The notes under the pieces are model-generated. The model was not told where the DNA came from, did not search any database, and was given only the letters and a program-made list of their open reading frames with translations. Below, one piece after another: positions 22,215-33,374 of a DNA stretch of 64,000 bases. This DNA comes from Ashinkailepas kermadecensis (taxonomy: Eukaryota; Arthropoda; Thecostraca; Neolepadidae): assembly GCA_034440615.1 (NCBI GenBank), contig JAOTOM010005143.1, positions 765,001-829,000 of the forward strand, given 5' to 3'. A program made the position numbers and the translations under genes. The first letter of the stretch is position 1. Every line of letters begins with the position of its first letter.

Positions 22215-23890
22215 ATGGAGGTGCTTGTCAGCAGAGAGGAATTAGTGGACTTGTTAACCAGTGCAAAGGCGTTTGGGCGTGGAAACTATTATGCTCATGT
22301 ATTTACTTATAGTTTGCAGTTGGTTATGGAGAAAATCCCTCAGGACTATCTCCCGATTGAGTCGTCGATTGTGGACACGAACAAGGCGACTGACTTGATC
22401 ACCAAGAACTTAAAAGGAAAGTCGGTTAAGTGCGAGCGAGCCCAGGGTAAATTCAGAAGTCAGTTTGCGACTCATCTTTCGGGAGACGAGGTGTTCTACG
22501 TGTCCCTATAGCGTGGTGACCACTTCGTGAGTCATGATGAAGCTAAGACCCGCCTTGATGACGAGGCCGTGGAGGGAAAGCGAGGGCGACCAGGTAGAAT
22601 CTACGATCAGTTCAGCGCCCGTTCTCAGCGTCGGGCGTCCTCAAGAGTTGCTCAACAGCACAGTTCTCTGTAGCTCGTGGAGGCTGCTAGGCAAAGTGCT
22701 TGTGCTGAGGGCATGAAGGACGCGGCTTTCGTGCTGCGACAGGTGGGGGAATAACCGAACCGGACCAGCAAGATTCGCCGGGCCTCTCAGAAGCTCTAAA
22801 GTGAGCCAACCCGAGCGCGTGTCAGGAGACCGGGCGGTGGCAATGTGTGTGTCAGCTGACTTGTCTGTGCACGGCTACCGTATGGTCCGCCGAGTGACGA
22901 ATGATGCGGCGAAGACAGACATCCTGCCTGCCTATGGAATGGTGCATGAAGCCAAGGTAGAGTGCTTTCCGGCAGTCAACAGCATGCAATTCACCGAGAC
23001 GTCAGTTCTCCTGGATCATACATCAGCTCTCTACAGGCTCTCCTGGATCATACGACGCAGCGGCTGGTGGCATGTCTGCCGTCTGTCGCCCGTACGGACT
23101 CAGCTTCACCTGCCGACCAGCAGTCGACGCCATCCAGCACCTGCACTTCGGCCGTGCTTCACGTCAAATGGGAATTTCACGAGGCTACAGGGCAAGTTGT
23201 ATACAAACAGATGAGAGACGGCAATGAAGCTGCAGAACAAAATGTGTTCTGTACCACTCTGATGCATTTGCAACTAACAGTGGGTGGCACTTGCGTCTGG
23301 ACCAACCCACGCCGTCTCAATCCGCCTCTGCCGGCCGTTGCGGATCCAGTACAAGCGCGAGACAGCAGAGGCCTCCCCGAAAGAACGAGACAGTGGCGTA
23401 CTCAGTAGACGTATCCGAGATACGTCTACTGAGGCCGACCTACGTCGCCGCAACAGACGGTACCAGTTTCAGAGTGGCGTACAATGTTCAATTCACCATG
23501 ATTCACAGCAAGGTGGTGAACGCTCTGACCAACACCGGCAGCAGCATGACATGCACCATTTCTGGGTGCACACCTTATCAGATAAATGACCTGTCTGCTG
23601 CCGCGGCTCGACCTGCCCGCGAGGGTGCACGCCAGCTCGGTCTCTCAACTATGCATGCCTGGATTCGATGCTTCGAGTGCCTTCTCCACATTTCTTACCG
23701 CCTGGAGGTCAAAGTGTGGGCAGTGTCTGGCGAAGAAAACAAGATGCGTATGAAAGAAAGAAGGAAATAATCACAGCAGCAGTTTCGGGAGAGACTGGGT
23801 CTTGTCGTGGATCAGCCATGTACTAGGTAGGTAGGTACGTCTAACGACGGGAACACGGCTCGACGTACCTTCAGATACCCATATTTTACC
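22215..23890 (+). pseudogene. Transib/RAG1-core-like transposase, broken
   Basis: The first ATG (22215) opens MEVLVSREELVDLLTSAK, which stops at 22511. Recognisable blocks follow in changing frames. Near 23300 comes RLCRPLRIQYKRETAEASPK, comparable to the KPLCLMLADESDHET block of RAG1. Next is VAYNVQFTMIHSKVVNALTN then SSMTCTISGCTP, comparable to RAG1 'VYICTLCDA', with the second zinc cysteine apparently replaced by serine. Then MHAWIRCFECLLHISYRLE (compare RAG1 'DALHCDIGNAAEFYKIF') and GTSNDGNTARRTFR (compare 'MNGNFARKLM'). The region holding the C-terminal His pair and catalytic Glu is missing, deleted before the 3' UTR. Similar multi-copy proteins exist in Hydra and aphid genomes (from memory, unverified). 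Several frameshifts and stops make it non-functional. Confidence 0.75.
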
Positions 23891-24367
23891 GTGTGTCATA
23901 TCTTCGGGATGTATTTTGGAATAATTTCAGCCACTTAAGACAAGGAGATCTTGGATCTATTCTGCGGAACAATTATTAAGTCACATTTACAGTGCAGAAT
24001 GCTCGCATAGCAAACGCTAACTAATAATTATCCAATATATGAGTGCCCATGGACTTCGCTTATGGCGTCATTATGATGTCACTATGCATGACTGGACGTC
24101 GATCTTTTAAAACGAGGTACACTAGATACTCATGTAGGTGTGTGCAGAATTTGAGCTGTCTACCTCAATTGGTTCCCGAGATATTTCGCGGATGCAAAAC
24201 GAGGGGAGGAGAATGTTCCCTTCACTCTTGTAGGTATTACCTCTGAAATTCCTGGGTTACGTAATCTTTAAGACAATAGAGCTTCTCCATATGTTCGAAA
24301 TGCGAAGCTCTTTCGATTAAGACCAAAATCGGCCCTGTAACTAGCATACTTTGTCCGCAATGATTTA

Positions 24368-24400
24368 TGGCCAGTTTTTCCCTCGAGTTATCACAGTGTG
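24368..24400 (-). repeat. Transib right terminal inverted repeat
   Basis: Read inward on the minus strand: CACACTGTGATAACTCGAGG then GAAAAACTGGCC. It differs from the left end only at the fifth base of the heptamer. Confidence 0.85.
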
Positions 24401-24405
24401 CGCAG

Positions 24406-26744
24406 GCCCGAGTGAGCTCGGACGTGGCGCTATTTGGGTCGGCCAGGTTACATCCGTGGGACGTACGACACATGGCGCGGCCGCAAACGGACCGGAACCA
24501 TCCATCAAACGTTTCTCACTGGAGCATTACACAACGTCAAACATCCCTCACTAGACTACACCAGAGATGTTACACCGAACCACAGTGCAATCTAGTGCCC
24601 CAAAATATGGGATGGGAGACCCCACCCTACATTGTGGGGTGGGGTTTTGGGAGCATACGGAATCGTTATACAATAGGTTGTTTGGACACCATGTGTGTAT
24701 ATGTGGACCATGAATAAACAAAGCAAACTTGAGCTGATTCTTACTTTTGTTGCTATGAATACCTGAGGTACATTCCACAGATCATTCGTATAGGGACCGA
24801 TGATCGCAGAACCGATCGTGAGTGGGCCGGGGCCAGTACCACTTCCCAAAGGGATAATAAACTAAAAAATACATATTAAAATAAACCACGAAGTGCAAAC
24901 TTACCTATACGTTAGCATCGACCAGAACGGCGTAGAAACGTCCCAAAATGTGAAGGGGAGAGGGACGGTATGAGTAGATTTTTGTCATGTGATATTAAAC
25001 TTAATGCAGGATATCCAGGTTGGATTTGGTCAACACAGTAAGTCCAAACCAAATAAATTGCGCGTGCATGGCATAGCATTAGCGTGTGGGTTTGTATCAT
25101 AAGCACACTCCAGAAAGCTCACGTAGTCGATGTATGAGCACTACACAAAATGTTACCTTTCGAAGTTCAAAAAGTGTAAACTTGTGCGCTATAGAAGTGA
25201 CATATTTCGCCTATTAGCACTCACCGCTCCGTCGAAGTTGCAGGACAAACTATTTATCACGGAGCTTAGTATAAATACCATCGCATAAGATTTTGGATAC
25301 GGTGTGATGAACCAGTTGATGTTAGGAGGAAAAATGGAGCCAGAACATGGGAAAATCGGGTGTTCTAAAATGCCTGCTATTTTTGTCCCTAAAACGGCAA
25401 ACCTCTGGCATTTAAGCAGGGGTCTGACTGCAGACCAGACGTGTAGCTTCGTATGCTTCTGGGATCCCTCCCCCCAAGTTGTCTGCCCTCCCAATAATAT
25501 TAACGTTTAACATGGGACCCTAAACGAAATGTCGCCCAATCCGTTTGCCCCCCCCCGTTGCCTTCACGTGTTGCGTCCTCCCAATAATTTTCCGGAAATC
25601 TACACTTATACTGTGGAGGGGGAGGGGTGGCATACCCGCAATTATGACCACGCCATTTCAGTTACATCGCACCTTCCATAGTTTAAGTATTACTGGCGGA
25701 AGAGAAGAGGGAGAACTGGAGATGCATGGAATGTTTCCAAAGGTGTGAATAGAAGTGTTCCCCTGGTGCAGTCAGTTTGTTAAAAGTACCTGCATTTAAA
25801 CAACACTAGGTATAGGTCGCGGGGAGACAATTTGTCTCTTAGCACAGGAGCAGGCCAGGGGTGTTGGCACGCATGGGCGTCGCCACGGATTTTCGATATG
25901 GAGAGGGCGGGGTGATGATGGGGGACACAAGAGCATTTGTAGGTGGATTTCTTGTCAATGGAACGAGACAGGTGTAATGTTAAATTGTCGAAATTTGGAG
26001 AAACGCATCTCCAGTCCCCACCGTGGAGATGCCCATGTTGACATGCTCTGCATTCCGAATGCTATGTAGCCCAATATACGCATATTACGCGTTTTCAATT
26101 GGATTTAGTGTACGCCAATAGCTGAATGGCTGATGGGTGGATATTCTGAGGGGGGGAGAGACTCGAGGCCCCAATCATATTTTCCTATATGGAAGATTCT
26201 GCTCCTGATCACAACAATTTATTATGAAGAAAGGACATCAGAGGCCGCGGAGGGACACACGAGCCTGACAAGGTTGATACGCTCCCAGATCTAATGCATA
26301 ATCCACCGACCGGCTTGTCTCCCAGAAGCCATGAAGCATCTGGGGGATGAAAATCGACTAAAAGAGATTGAAATATTCGGCAAATGAAGCAAATTATCAG
26401 CCCAGATGGTGGTTCTGAATCCCAGAACCCACAGTTCGCTTGAAGTTAATCATCCACCCTAACCCGCGTAAGATATCGCGAAAAACATTACAAAAAAGAA
26501 TGAAGGCAAACCCCACTCAGGAAAATATAGTGAACAATTCGCTCCGAAAATGCATTGCGTTCAAGGTCGCTCTTTGTGCAATCTCACCAGAATTTTCCAT
26601 CTTTCAAAACATCCTGGAAAACGATTTTCCACTCTGACACTCTGACGCCAAAATGGGTTTGGGAAACTGCATCAAGCATCTCCCACTGCTTTGTTTTGTG
26701 TGTGGTCCCACTGGACCACACACAAAACACCTCTCACTATGCCG
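24406..26744. other. Unannotated stretch with one dispersed repeat
   Basis: A near-perfect 13-bp inverted repeat ACCCCACCCTACA/TGTGGGGTGGGGT lies at about 24620-24650. Repeat D (copy 2, minus) is at 25480-25612. Otherwise no domain or element was recognised. Confidence 0.4.
25480..25612 (-). repeat. Dispersed repeat D, copy 2
   Basis: Inverse of the 10.4-kb copy: 'ccctcccaataatattaacg', 'catgggaccctaaacgaaat' and 'ttccggaaatctacac' all correspond. Confidence 0.6.
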
Positions 26745-27308
26745 CAACGATAAATTATTCGTGAAACAGGGTGGAATATGCCACTTATTGAACACTCAAT
26801 CGACATCCTTTCCAAAGAAGCATCGACCGTCATGCTTCTTGATGTGTGTTTATGGGGTCTTCATCTGCCACTCCTAGCAATATCTTGTTTACAAGTATCA
26901 TGCTTGTGCTCACCATTACGGATTGTGATACACGAGCATCTCGAAACACAATTCCAGGTACAGGACAACCTATGATGTGGTCTGTTTTACTATGCTAGTT
27001 TATAACATACATATTTTTATCGCTATTGGTAGTACAATAATCCCTCAAGTAGGTATGTGTCAAAACAAACAAAGAAGGCTCACTTGTAAGTGTGTCATGG
27101 GTGGGCGCGAATAATCAATTCTGGTCGAAGCGCCCTAAAGCCCAAATAAATAACTAACTAACTAACTAAGTGTGTCATGGGGCTCAACATTGAGCTTTAC
27201 GGACATAAAACGTATTTTAAGCAACACCATTTTCATGGCGAATTTCGACATCCTACTGTACTCGCTTCGACATCTCACACCTAACGAAAAACCATTATTT
27301 TAACACTG
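26745..27308 (-). mobile_element. hAT MITE, family 1, copy 3, with nested LINE tail
   Basis: Ends CAACGATAAATTATTCGTG and inverted CAGTGTTAAAATAATGG. The flanks CTATGCCG/CGATACCG match at 6 of 8. After removing the nested LINE tail and its duplication (about 80 bp) the length is ~484 bp, matching the family. Confidence 0.85.
27102..27167 (+). mobile_element. 5'-truncated LINE family A 3' tail inside a hAT MITE
   Basis: TGGGCGCGAATAATCAATTC, the hairpin partner GAAGCGCCCTAAAGCCCAAA and (TAAC)n. The 14-bp duplication AAGTGTGTCATGGG is perfect on both sides (27088-27101, 27168-27181). It inserted after the MITE did. Confidence 0.93.
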
Positions 27309-27623
27309 CGATACCGAACACCTCTCACTGGACCACGTGTTATTGGGACTGCAGCACCAGTCCACACTGTGCCGCCCACAGCGGTACGACGCTGCTTCAC
27401 CGTGCCGAGACCACACATCCTTGGTTATATTCCTGTTTGGCTAGTCAGTGGAGTGTTTACAACTGCCTGCATTGTGGCACTTCACATGTCATGCAACCCC
27501 AGTGTGCCAAACAATTTTAGGGCCATATTCATGGGTGTAGATACGTTGCAAAACTTGGGGCAAAGGAGATCTAGACCAAAATAATCTACCTAAATCCAAA
27601 CATTACTGAATTTCGGAATAGCG

Positions 27624-27827
27624 CAGTGGCGGATCCAGGGGACAACTGGGGGCATGTGGCCACCCCCATAGAAAGTGGCGCCCTTGCGGCCGGGAAAAGG
27701 CCCCCTCCGAGAAGGCTGCTGGTGTGCACCCGACCCCATGCATTTTTCAGCCAGAGGCGCCCCTCGGGAGGAAAAGGCACCCCTCCAGGTACTTTCACAG
27801 TGGCGCCCCTCCAGACATCCGCCTTTG
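27624..27827. mobile_element. hAT MITE, family 2 (CAGTGGCGGAT), 204 bp
   Basis: Ends CAGTGGCGGATCCAGGGG and inverted CAAAGGCGGATGTCTGGAGG. The 8-bp duplication GAATAGCG is perfect (27616-27623, 27828-27835). GC-rich and non-coding. Further 'ggcggatc' fragments at 37.7-38.1 kb suggest degraded relatives. Confidence 0.9.
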
Positions 27828-27939
27828 GAATAGCGATATTTTGGATTCGGAAAGTTCATTTTTTGTGTGTGTGACTAGTCATGCATAAATACACTGAACG
27901 TTGAGAGCAGAGGTGTTGCTCCACCCAAGGGTATGCTAT

Positions 27940-28112
27940 TGGGAGGGCACTTGCCTTTCAATGTTGGCTGTTCCCTCTCAGTATTTTCAACTTTTAACAC
28001 GGGACCCAATGTGATATGCCCCCATCCTCATTCCATTTGGGCTCTCCCAGTGCCTTCTTGTAGTGTGCCTTCCCAGTAATTTCCAGAAACCTACACCTAT
28101 GGCTTCACCAAC
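27940..28112 (-). repeat. Dispersed repeat D, copy 3
   Basis: Corresponds to the 25.5-kb copy in the same orientation: 'acacgggacccaatgtgata', 'ttccagaaacctacacctat'. Confidence 0.6.
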
Positions 28113-29596
28113 TTCACATTCGGTAGTGTAGAGGTCGATAATAACTATCGCATTATGAGCGTTCATTACTTCACTGTCCTGCACGGAGGTCGAGAACACT
28201 TCATGATCTTCTGAACTAAGCGTGCTGGGGTAAAATTCAATCGGCGCTGGAGAGCCGTTTCAATTTAAGGTTCAATAATGTTTTCCAAATGCTGACATGT
28301 CACGTACATTATCTGCTAGGATCGACAATTGGCTACGGTGCCAAAAAATCCGGTCAAATGGAACAATATTTGCGATTTTCGACGGAATCTGAGGCACTCT
28401 TGACGTCTGAACTATGAATATGCTTGCACGCAATAGAAGATTCAGAAGTGGGTCAGTTAGCCAAACACGATGCATACAATCCGCTACCGCCCAGTGGCAG
28501 GTAATATCAGCACATTTTCCCTCTAAGGGACAAGTTATGGGCTCAAAGCTGAGCCGGAGCGCACGTTTCCAGGCTTAGTCATGCCTAACGCCACATAAGT
28601 CACACTCAACCAATCTCAGATGTATTAGCAGCTCCATTCCACGCATGCTCCTCATCAAGTGCATCTTGATGTCATTAAAGCAATGTTCACTTCCAGCTGA
28701 TCAAGACCAATGTCACCTCAAGATACAGGTCATGGTCACATTTAGGTCATGTTTTGTTGGTATAAAATGCAAGCCATGGCATTCCTAGTTGCAATATTGT
28801 ACCGTTCATACCTTTGTCGTCTCCTAAAATACCTAGTTAATATTCCAATATACAAAACACCAGCAATGTCCATGGTATCGCAAAATACGACCGATTCTGA
28901 GATGCAGGCTTTCGAAAACCATATCGTTGCCCATTGACCTGACATGTCAGGTATCTGAACATTTCAGGGCAGGTGTGTGAAAAATATGTAATCTCAAAAG
29001 CACAAAACTTCAACACCATCACGTCGTTCATTTTTTTCAACTAGATTCGAAAAACACGGAGGAGTGGCTCGACTCCCATTGCAATGCATGAGTAAAGTCC
29101 TCACCGCATCTACACCAGTGTTGTCAAGGGATCTCACCCTTCCTACCACACGAATGCCAAAATACTGTTTCTTTAGCTTCAATGCATTATGGACAAGGAC
29201 ATAGTATTTACGTACCACAAGTATCTATATGATACATGCTGGCTAATAAAAGAAGCAAGACGCTTGACGACACCTCTCCGAGCCAAAAGTACATACAGTA
29301 CTGCGGTCACCTCTGGATTGTCTCCGCTTTCAGTCCCACCGATGTCCTGTGGAAACCAGTCAATTCGACCAGCAGGCATTTGGCCAATGTGATATGCACC
29401 GCTAGCCTTCGGTAATTAAACAATATAGGTACAAAACAACACGATAAGCCTCTGCAATCCAATTTATCTTCCACAGGTAATACAATATTCGCAAGTGGAG
29501 AGCACATAGTATGAAACATTTTACAGACCATGGGGTGGGACAGGAGCACGCGAGTAACACTTTTAATTGTCCAGATCCGTGACACCTCGACATTTG
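28113..29596. other. Unannotated stretch
   Basis: About 1.5 kb with no repeat structure or protein match I can support. Overlapping short frames on both strands around 28.7-29.4 kb carry no recognisable domain. Confidence 0.4.
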
Positions 29597-29932
29597 TTAA
29601 CCCATTAACGCCCAGTGTCCTCATATGAGGACAGCTACATTTCCAGTATATTTTGGAAATCTGGTCAGCCGCAAACTGGCCAAACGTTTTAAAAAAGTGA
29701 TCGCAAGGCATCTGCGGACCTAGTGGTGGCTTCAGATTCCGAAACTGTTCGCACAGGAATACTTGGCTGGTCCTTAAAGTTAGCGTTTTCTCGGCATCCT
29801 GAAGTTAAACCGTAAGCAACTCCGGACAGGTCTCCTAGTCAAGTACTTACATAATCTCGGAGCGTGCATTTATAAAAGATTGTTTGAATGTCCAAACACT
29901 GGTATTTATTTCCCATAATCAGCAAACACTAT

Positions 29933-29985
29933 CCGTCTAGCGCCCGTTAAAATTCGGTGTCATCAAATGAGGACACCGGGCGGAA
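29933..29985 (+). promoter_or_regulatory. piggyBac internal subterminal inverted motif
   Basis: CGCCCGTTAAAATTCGGTGT then CATCAAATGAGGACACCGGG. This repeats the terminal CGCCC(R)GTGTCCTCA arrangement inside the element, as the internal repeats of piggyBac-family elements do. It is probably a transposase-binding site (inference). Confidence 0.5.
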
Positions 29986-30097
29986 GGGGATGGGAGCCGG
30001 CGGGGGTCGCGTGACGGGGGATTATGGATGGCCGGCCGGGGTCCATGCCCTGCCCGGCCCACAATATATGAAATAACCTTGGCCCGGCTCGCAGCAT

Positions 30098-30774
30098 TTG
30101 CCATGTGCGTGTTGTGAGATGCGCGTGTTGGGTGTATCTGTCTGCGTGTTGTGAGATGCGCGTGTTGTCTGGTGGGAGAGGGGGGGGGGGGGGGGGGGGA
30201 GGGGGGGGGGGTGTATCTGTCTGCGTGTTGTGAGATGCGCGTGTTGGGTGTATCTGTCTGCGTGTTGTGAGATGCGCGTGTTGGGTGTATCTGTCTGCGT
30301 GTCGTGAGATGCGCGTGTTGGGTGTGTCTGTCTGCGTGTTGTGAGATGCGCGTGTTGGGTGTGTTGTTTGGCGTGTTGGGAGGGGGGGGGTGTATCTGTC
30401 TGCGTGTCGTGAGATGGCGTGTTGGGTGTATTTTTTTGCGTGTTGTGAGATGCGCGTGTTGGGTGTATCTGTCTGCGTGTCGTGAGATGCGCGTGTTGGG
30501 TGTATCTGTCTGCGTGTTGTGAGATGCGCGTGTTGGGTGTGTCTGTCTGCGTGTCGTGAGATGCGCGTGTTGGGTGTATCTGTCTGCGTGTCGTGAGATG
30601 CGCGTGTTGGGTGTATCTGTCTGCGTGTTGTGAGATGCGCGTGTTGGGTGTGTCTGTCTGCGTGTTGTGAGATGCGCGTGTTGGGTGTATCTGTCTGCGT
30701 GTTGTGAGATGCGCGTGTTGGGTGTGTCTGTCTGCGTGTTGTGAGATGCGCGTGTTGGGTGTGTCTGTCTGCGT
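30098..30774. repeat. 37-bp minisatellite inside the piggyBac leader
   Basis: The unit contains TGTATCTGTCTGCGTGTTGT then GAGATGCGCGTGTTGGG, about 16 copies. Variants include TGTGTC for TGTATC and GTCGTGAG for GTTGTGAG. Two G-homopolymer patches interrupt it (30180-30213, 30380-30390). Because 37 is not divisible by three the translation cycles through frames (QTDTPNTRISQHADR and the like). This is not a protein. Confidence 0.96.
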
Positions 30775-30805
30775 CGATTCCAAATTGTGATCTTTATCGG
30801 ATTCC

Positions 30806-31964
30806 TTGCCACGTCTCCCGTGCGTCATTGAGCGACGGGAAAAGGTCCTAACGGTGGAGACGGCCCTACAGATGATTGAAACTGGCAGCTTCGCGGACAG
30901 CGATGCTGACTCTGTGGACATTGTGTCATTGCCACCACCGGTTGTGGACAAACTAACAGACGAGGATGAAGGGGAAGATGACATCGTCATTGGCAGGGAC
31001 GCGGCATTGTAGGACGTGCCCGGATACGTGGAAGCCCATGTCCGTTCGGAGGAAAGCAAAGCAAATAATCAACCGGCACGCCAAAGCAAGCGGCCCAGGG
31101 TTATATCAAGCGATCGCCATTGGCTTAAGAAGCTACCTGAATACACTGGGCTTCCAGCATCAACAGACGAAGCTAATGGCGCTTACAGGCACTGAGGAAA
31201 ACTCTGCAAGACACGCCCCCAGTCCAACTGTTCGAGATGTTCATCGAGGTGTATGTGCATGTCATCCACGAAGCGCTGCGATATGCGCTCAAAACCAAAA
31301 ATTATCAGCTGTTCGCCTAACGAATGGTGAGCTCAAGATGTTTATCGGCATTCTACGAAATTCTGGATACCATCAACTCCCGAGTGAACGCCACTACTGG
31401 TCAACCGCCAATGATCTGGGATTAGAAATAGTGCAATGCGCCATGACACGACAAAGGTATCTTAAGCTGAAGGCGTACGTCCACTTCCAGAACAATGAGA
31501 ACGCGTCAAACGGTGAGACAGATCCCAGCGAGCCCACAGATTCGTGGATCAATCACGCATGATACACAACTACAACAAGTTCACTGGCTATGCGACAAGT
31601 ACAGCACCAGCATCCGTGGGAAGAAGTGGTATTGGTGTCTCTTCACGCGGTTGCTGGACATGGGGTGGTGAACGTTTGGATCGTACACCGCCATGCAGCG
31701 GACAGACCTCTGAGCCTGCTGGAATTCCGGAGTCAAATCGCTGTCACCTACCTGAGACTGCCTGGATTCGGACCTGTGCGCGCGCTATCGTCATCCAGGG
31801 CTCTCCAGGATATGCGGTACGACCCGGTGGGCCACTTCATTGACATGGCCGACAAGCAGCGGCGCTGCCAAGGATCTGCATGCACCGGTAAGCCTCGCTC
31901 GTACTGTGAGAAATGTCGGATCGTGCTCCGCAACCCCTGCTTTAAGCCGTACCACACAAAATAG
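30806..31964 (+). pseudogene. piggyBac transposase, core-deleted and frameshifted
   Basis: The N-terminal acidic region reads ETALQMIETGSFADSDADSV then DIVSLPPPV and DEDEGEDD (30806-31012). The next block, in another frame, is LTNGELKMFIGILRNSGYHQ and RHYWSTANDLGLEIVQCAMT (about 31310-31530). Then SWIN joins directly to DWLCDKYSTSIRGKKWYWCL and, after a frameshift, VVNVWIVHRHAADRPLSLLE. The roughly 200 residues normally between these, holding the catalytic aspartates, are deleted. The C-terminal cysteine-rich domain survives (RSYCEKCRIVLRNPCFKPYH near 31900). Internal stops confirm it is dead. It normally performs cut-and-paste at TTAA. Confidence 0.93.
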
Positions 31965-32685
31965 TGCCTAGTTGGTAGTAGTGCCCAGAAATACTCGGCT
32001 TTTCTGAGCACCCTTGTGTGAAATGGATCATACAGATTGTTTCACTTCAAAAGTGAATGCGATTTAAGTGGCGGAGAGGGTACTGACCGACCGTGTCCAC
32101 TGTTCGCTGCCGATAAGTATGTATTTTGTTCACTGAAGTGTGGGTAATACATATTATACTGTGATTTATAATCATAGTGTTTTCACCACTGACGGCACAG
32201 AGTGGACGTTTCTAAGCTATTATCATCCAAAGGGTCTCAGGACGGCCAACGTCCTTATCTCTTATATGTGTATCGATGCGTACATGTCAATAAAAATGCA
32301 TGCAATGATGCATGCATGAACACATGCAGTCATATAACGGTGCATGCTCTTTCATATTTGCAAGCGTGCGTGTTTATTCCATAAGTATTTGCATCATTGC
32401 TGCCGTTGAACATCGCTATAAGCGATCCGCAAACTGTTGTAAAACACAATACTGCCTGTTACGATTTACACGCCAAAACATCCCATTTCCGCCCGGTGTT
32501 CTCAAATGAGGACGGGCTGGAAAATACACTTAGGATAGAAGGGGACCTATGAAACTTTCAGAATACCTCCGCAGCGATGACATTAGGATTGTCAATAAGT
32601 TTGAGCAATATAATTAAAATATTTCTTCTACCGGGCGTTAATGGGTTAAACTGGCTTAGGAAGCCAACACCAACCCATCACCAAC

Positions 32686-32983
32686 GAGTCAGATAGCACG
32701 GGATCGACCGTGGCATGGGGCGCAGTCAGATAGCACGGGATCGCCCGTGGCATGGGGCGCAGACAGATAGCACGGGATCGACCGTGGCATGGGGTGCAGT
32801 CAGATAGCACGGGATCGACCGTGGCATGGGGCGCAGTCAGATAGCACGGGATCGCCCGTGGCATGGGGCGCAGACAGATAGCACGGGATCGACCGTGGCA
32901 TGGGGCGCAGTCAGATAGCACGGGATCGACCGTGGCATGGGGCGCAGTCAGATAGCACGGAATCGACCGTGGCATGGGGCGCC
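32686..32983. repeat. 37-bp minisatellite just outside the piggyBac right end
   Basis: About eight units of GGATCGACCGTGGCATGGGG plus CGCAGTCAGATAGCACG, with regular G/C variants (gatcgaccg vs gatcgcccg, cagtcag vs cagacag). The sequence is unrelated to the 37-bp array inside the element, despite the equal unit length. Confidence 0.96.
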
Positions 32984-33361
32984 CCACAGGTGAATCCAGA
33001 ATTTCTGACTGGGGTGGGGAAAGTACGAACAAAGCGTCATCATAGATAAGGTATCCAATTATGAGGAACTACAAGTGCTGTAGAAATACGTTGAAGCACA
33101 TCCATTTGCGTATTTTTGCTTAAAATTAAAACTTCCGGCACAGTGAGTAATGATTTCCATGGCAATTTCAATCCAGGTCTGTTCAGTTTGGAGGGACAAG
33201 GCCTCGTGAAGGACATGGTCTCACTCATTGAGCATGTGCTTCAGTAGCGAAATACAATCAAAGCCATAGTTGGAAAGAAAAGCAAATTTGCAATTTCAGA
33301 CGTTCTATTACTTCACTAAATTACGGACGGTTCAGTTTTCAGTCGTAATGATTTGCTGATC
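32984..33361. other. Unannotated stretch
   Basis: Between the minisatellite and the truncated SINE. No coding or repeat signal. Confidence 0.4.
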
Positions 33362-33374
33362 ATGACTGAAGCTC

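Larger units (their letters stand above)
20655..24400 (+). mobile_element. Transib/RAG1-like DNA transposon with both ends and target duplication
   Basis: Left end CACAGTGTGATAACTCGAGG and right end (inverted) CACACTGTGATAACTCGAGG. Both continue GAAAAACTGGCC, giving terminal repeats of about 32 bp with one mismatch. The 5-bp duplication CGCAG flanks exactly (20650-20654, 24401-24405). A 5-bp duplication with ends starting CACWRTG defines Transib elements, relatives of the RAG1 recombinase (established). Heptamer CACAGTG, a 12-bp spacer and GGAAAAACT resemble a 12-RSS. The 3.75-kb interior carries a disrupted transposase (see separate entry) and a GC-rich 5' region with TGACGTCA at ~21113. I see no RAG2/kelch-like second gene. 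Probably immobile now. Confidence 0.88.
29601..32645 (+). mobile_element. piggyBac element, complete ends, internally deleted
   Basis: TTAA occurs immediately outside both ends (29597-29600, 32646-32649). Terminal repeats are CCCATTAACGCCCAGT and, inverted, CCCATTAACGCCCGGT (15 of 16). CCC ends at TTAA sites are diagnostic for piggyBac. Subterminal motifs around 'caaatgaggac' occur at 29960 and 32500, and a perfect palindrome GTCCTCATATGAGGAC at 29617-29632. A 37-bp minisatellite fills the 5' leader. The transposase lacks its central catalytic region. Confidence 0.96.

Noticed and set aside
29937..31059. 345-aa frame with NTRISQHADRYTQHAHLTT repeats
   Set aside because: Antisense translation of the 37-bp minisatellite in the piggyBac leader.
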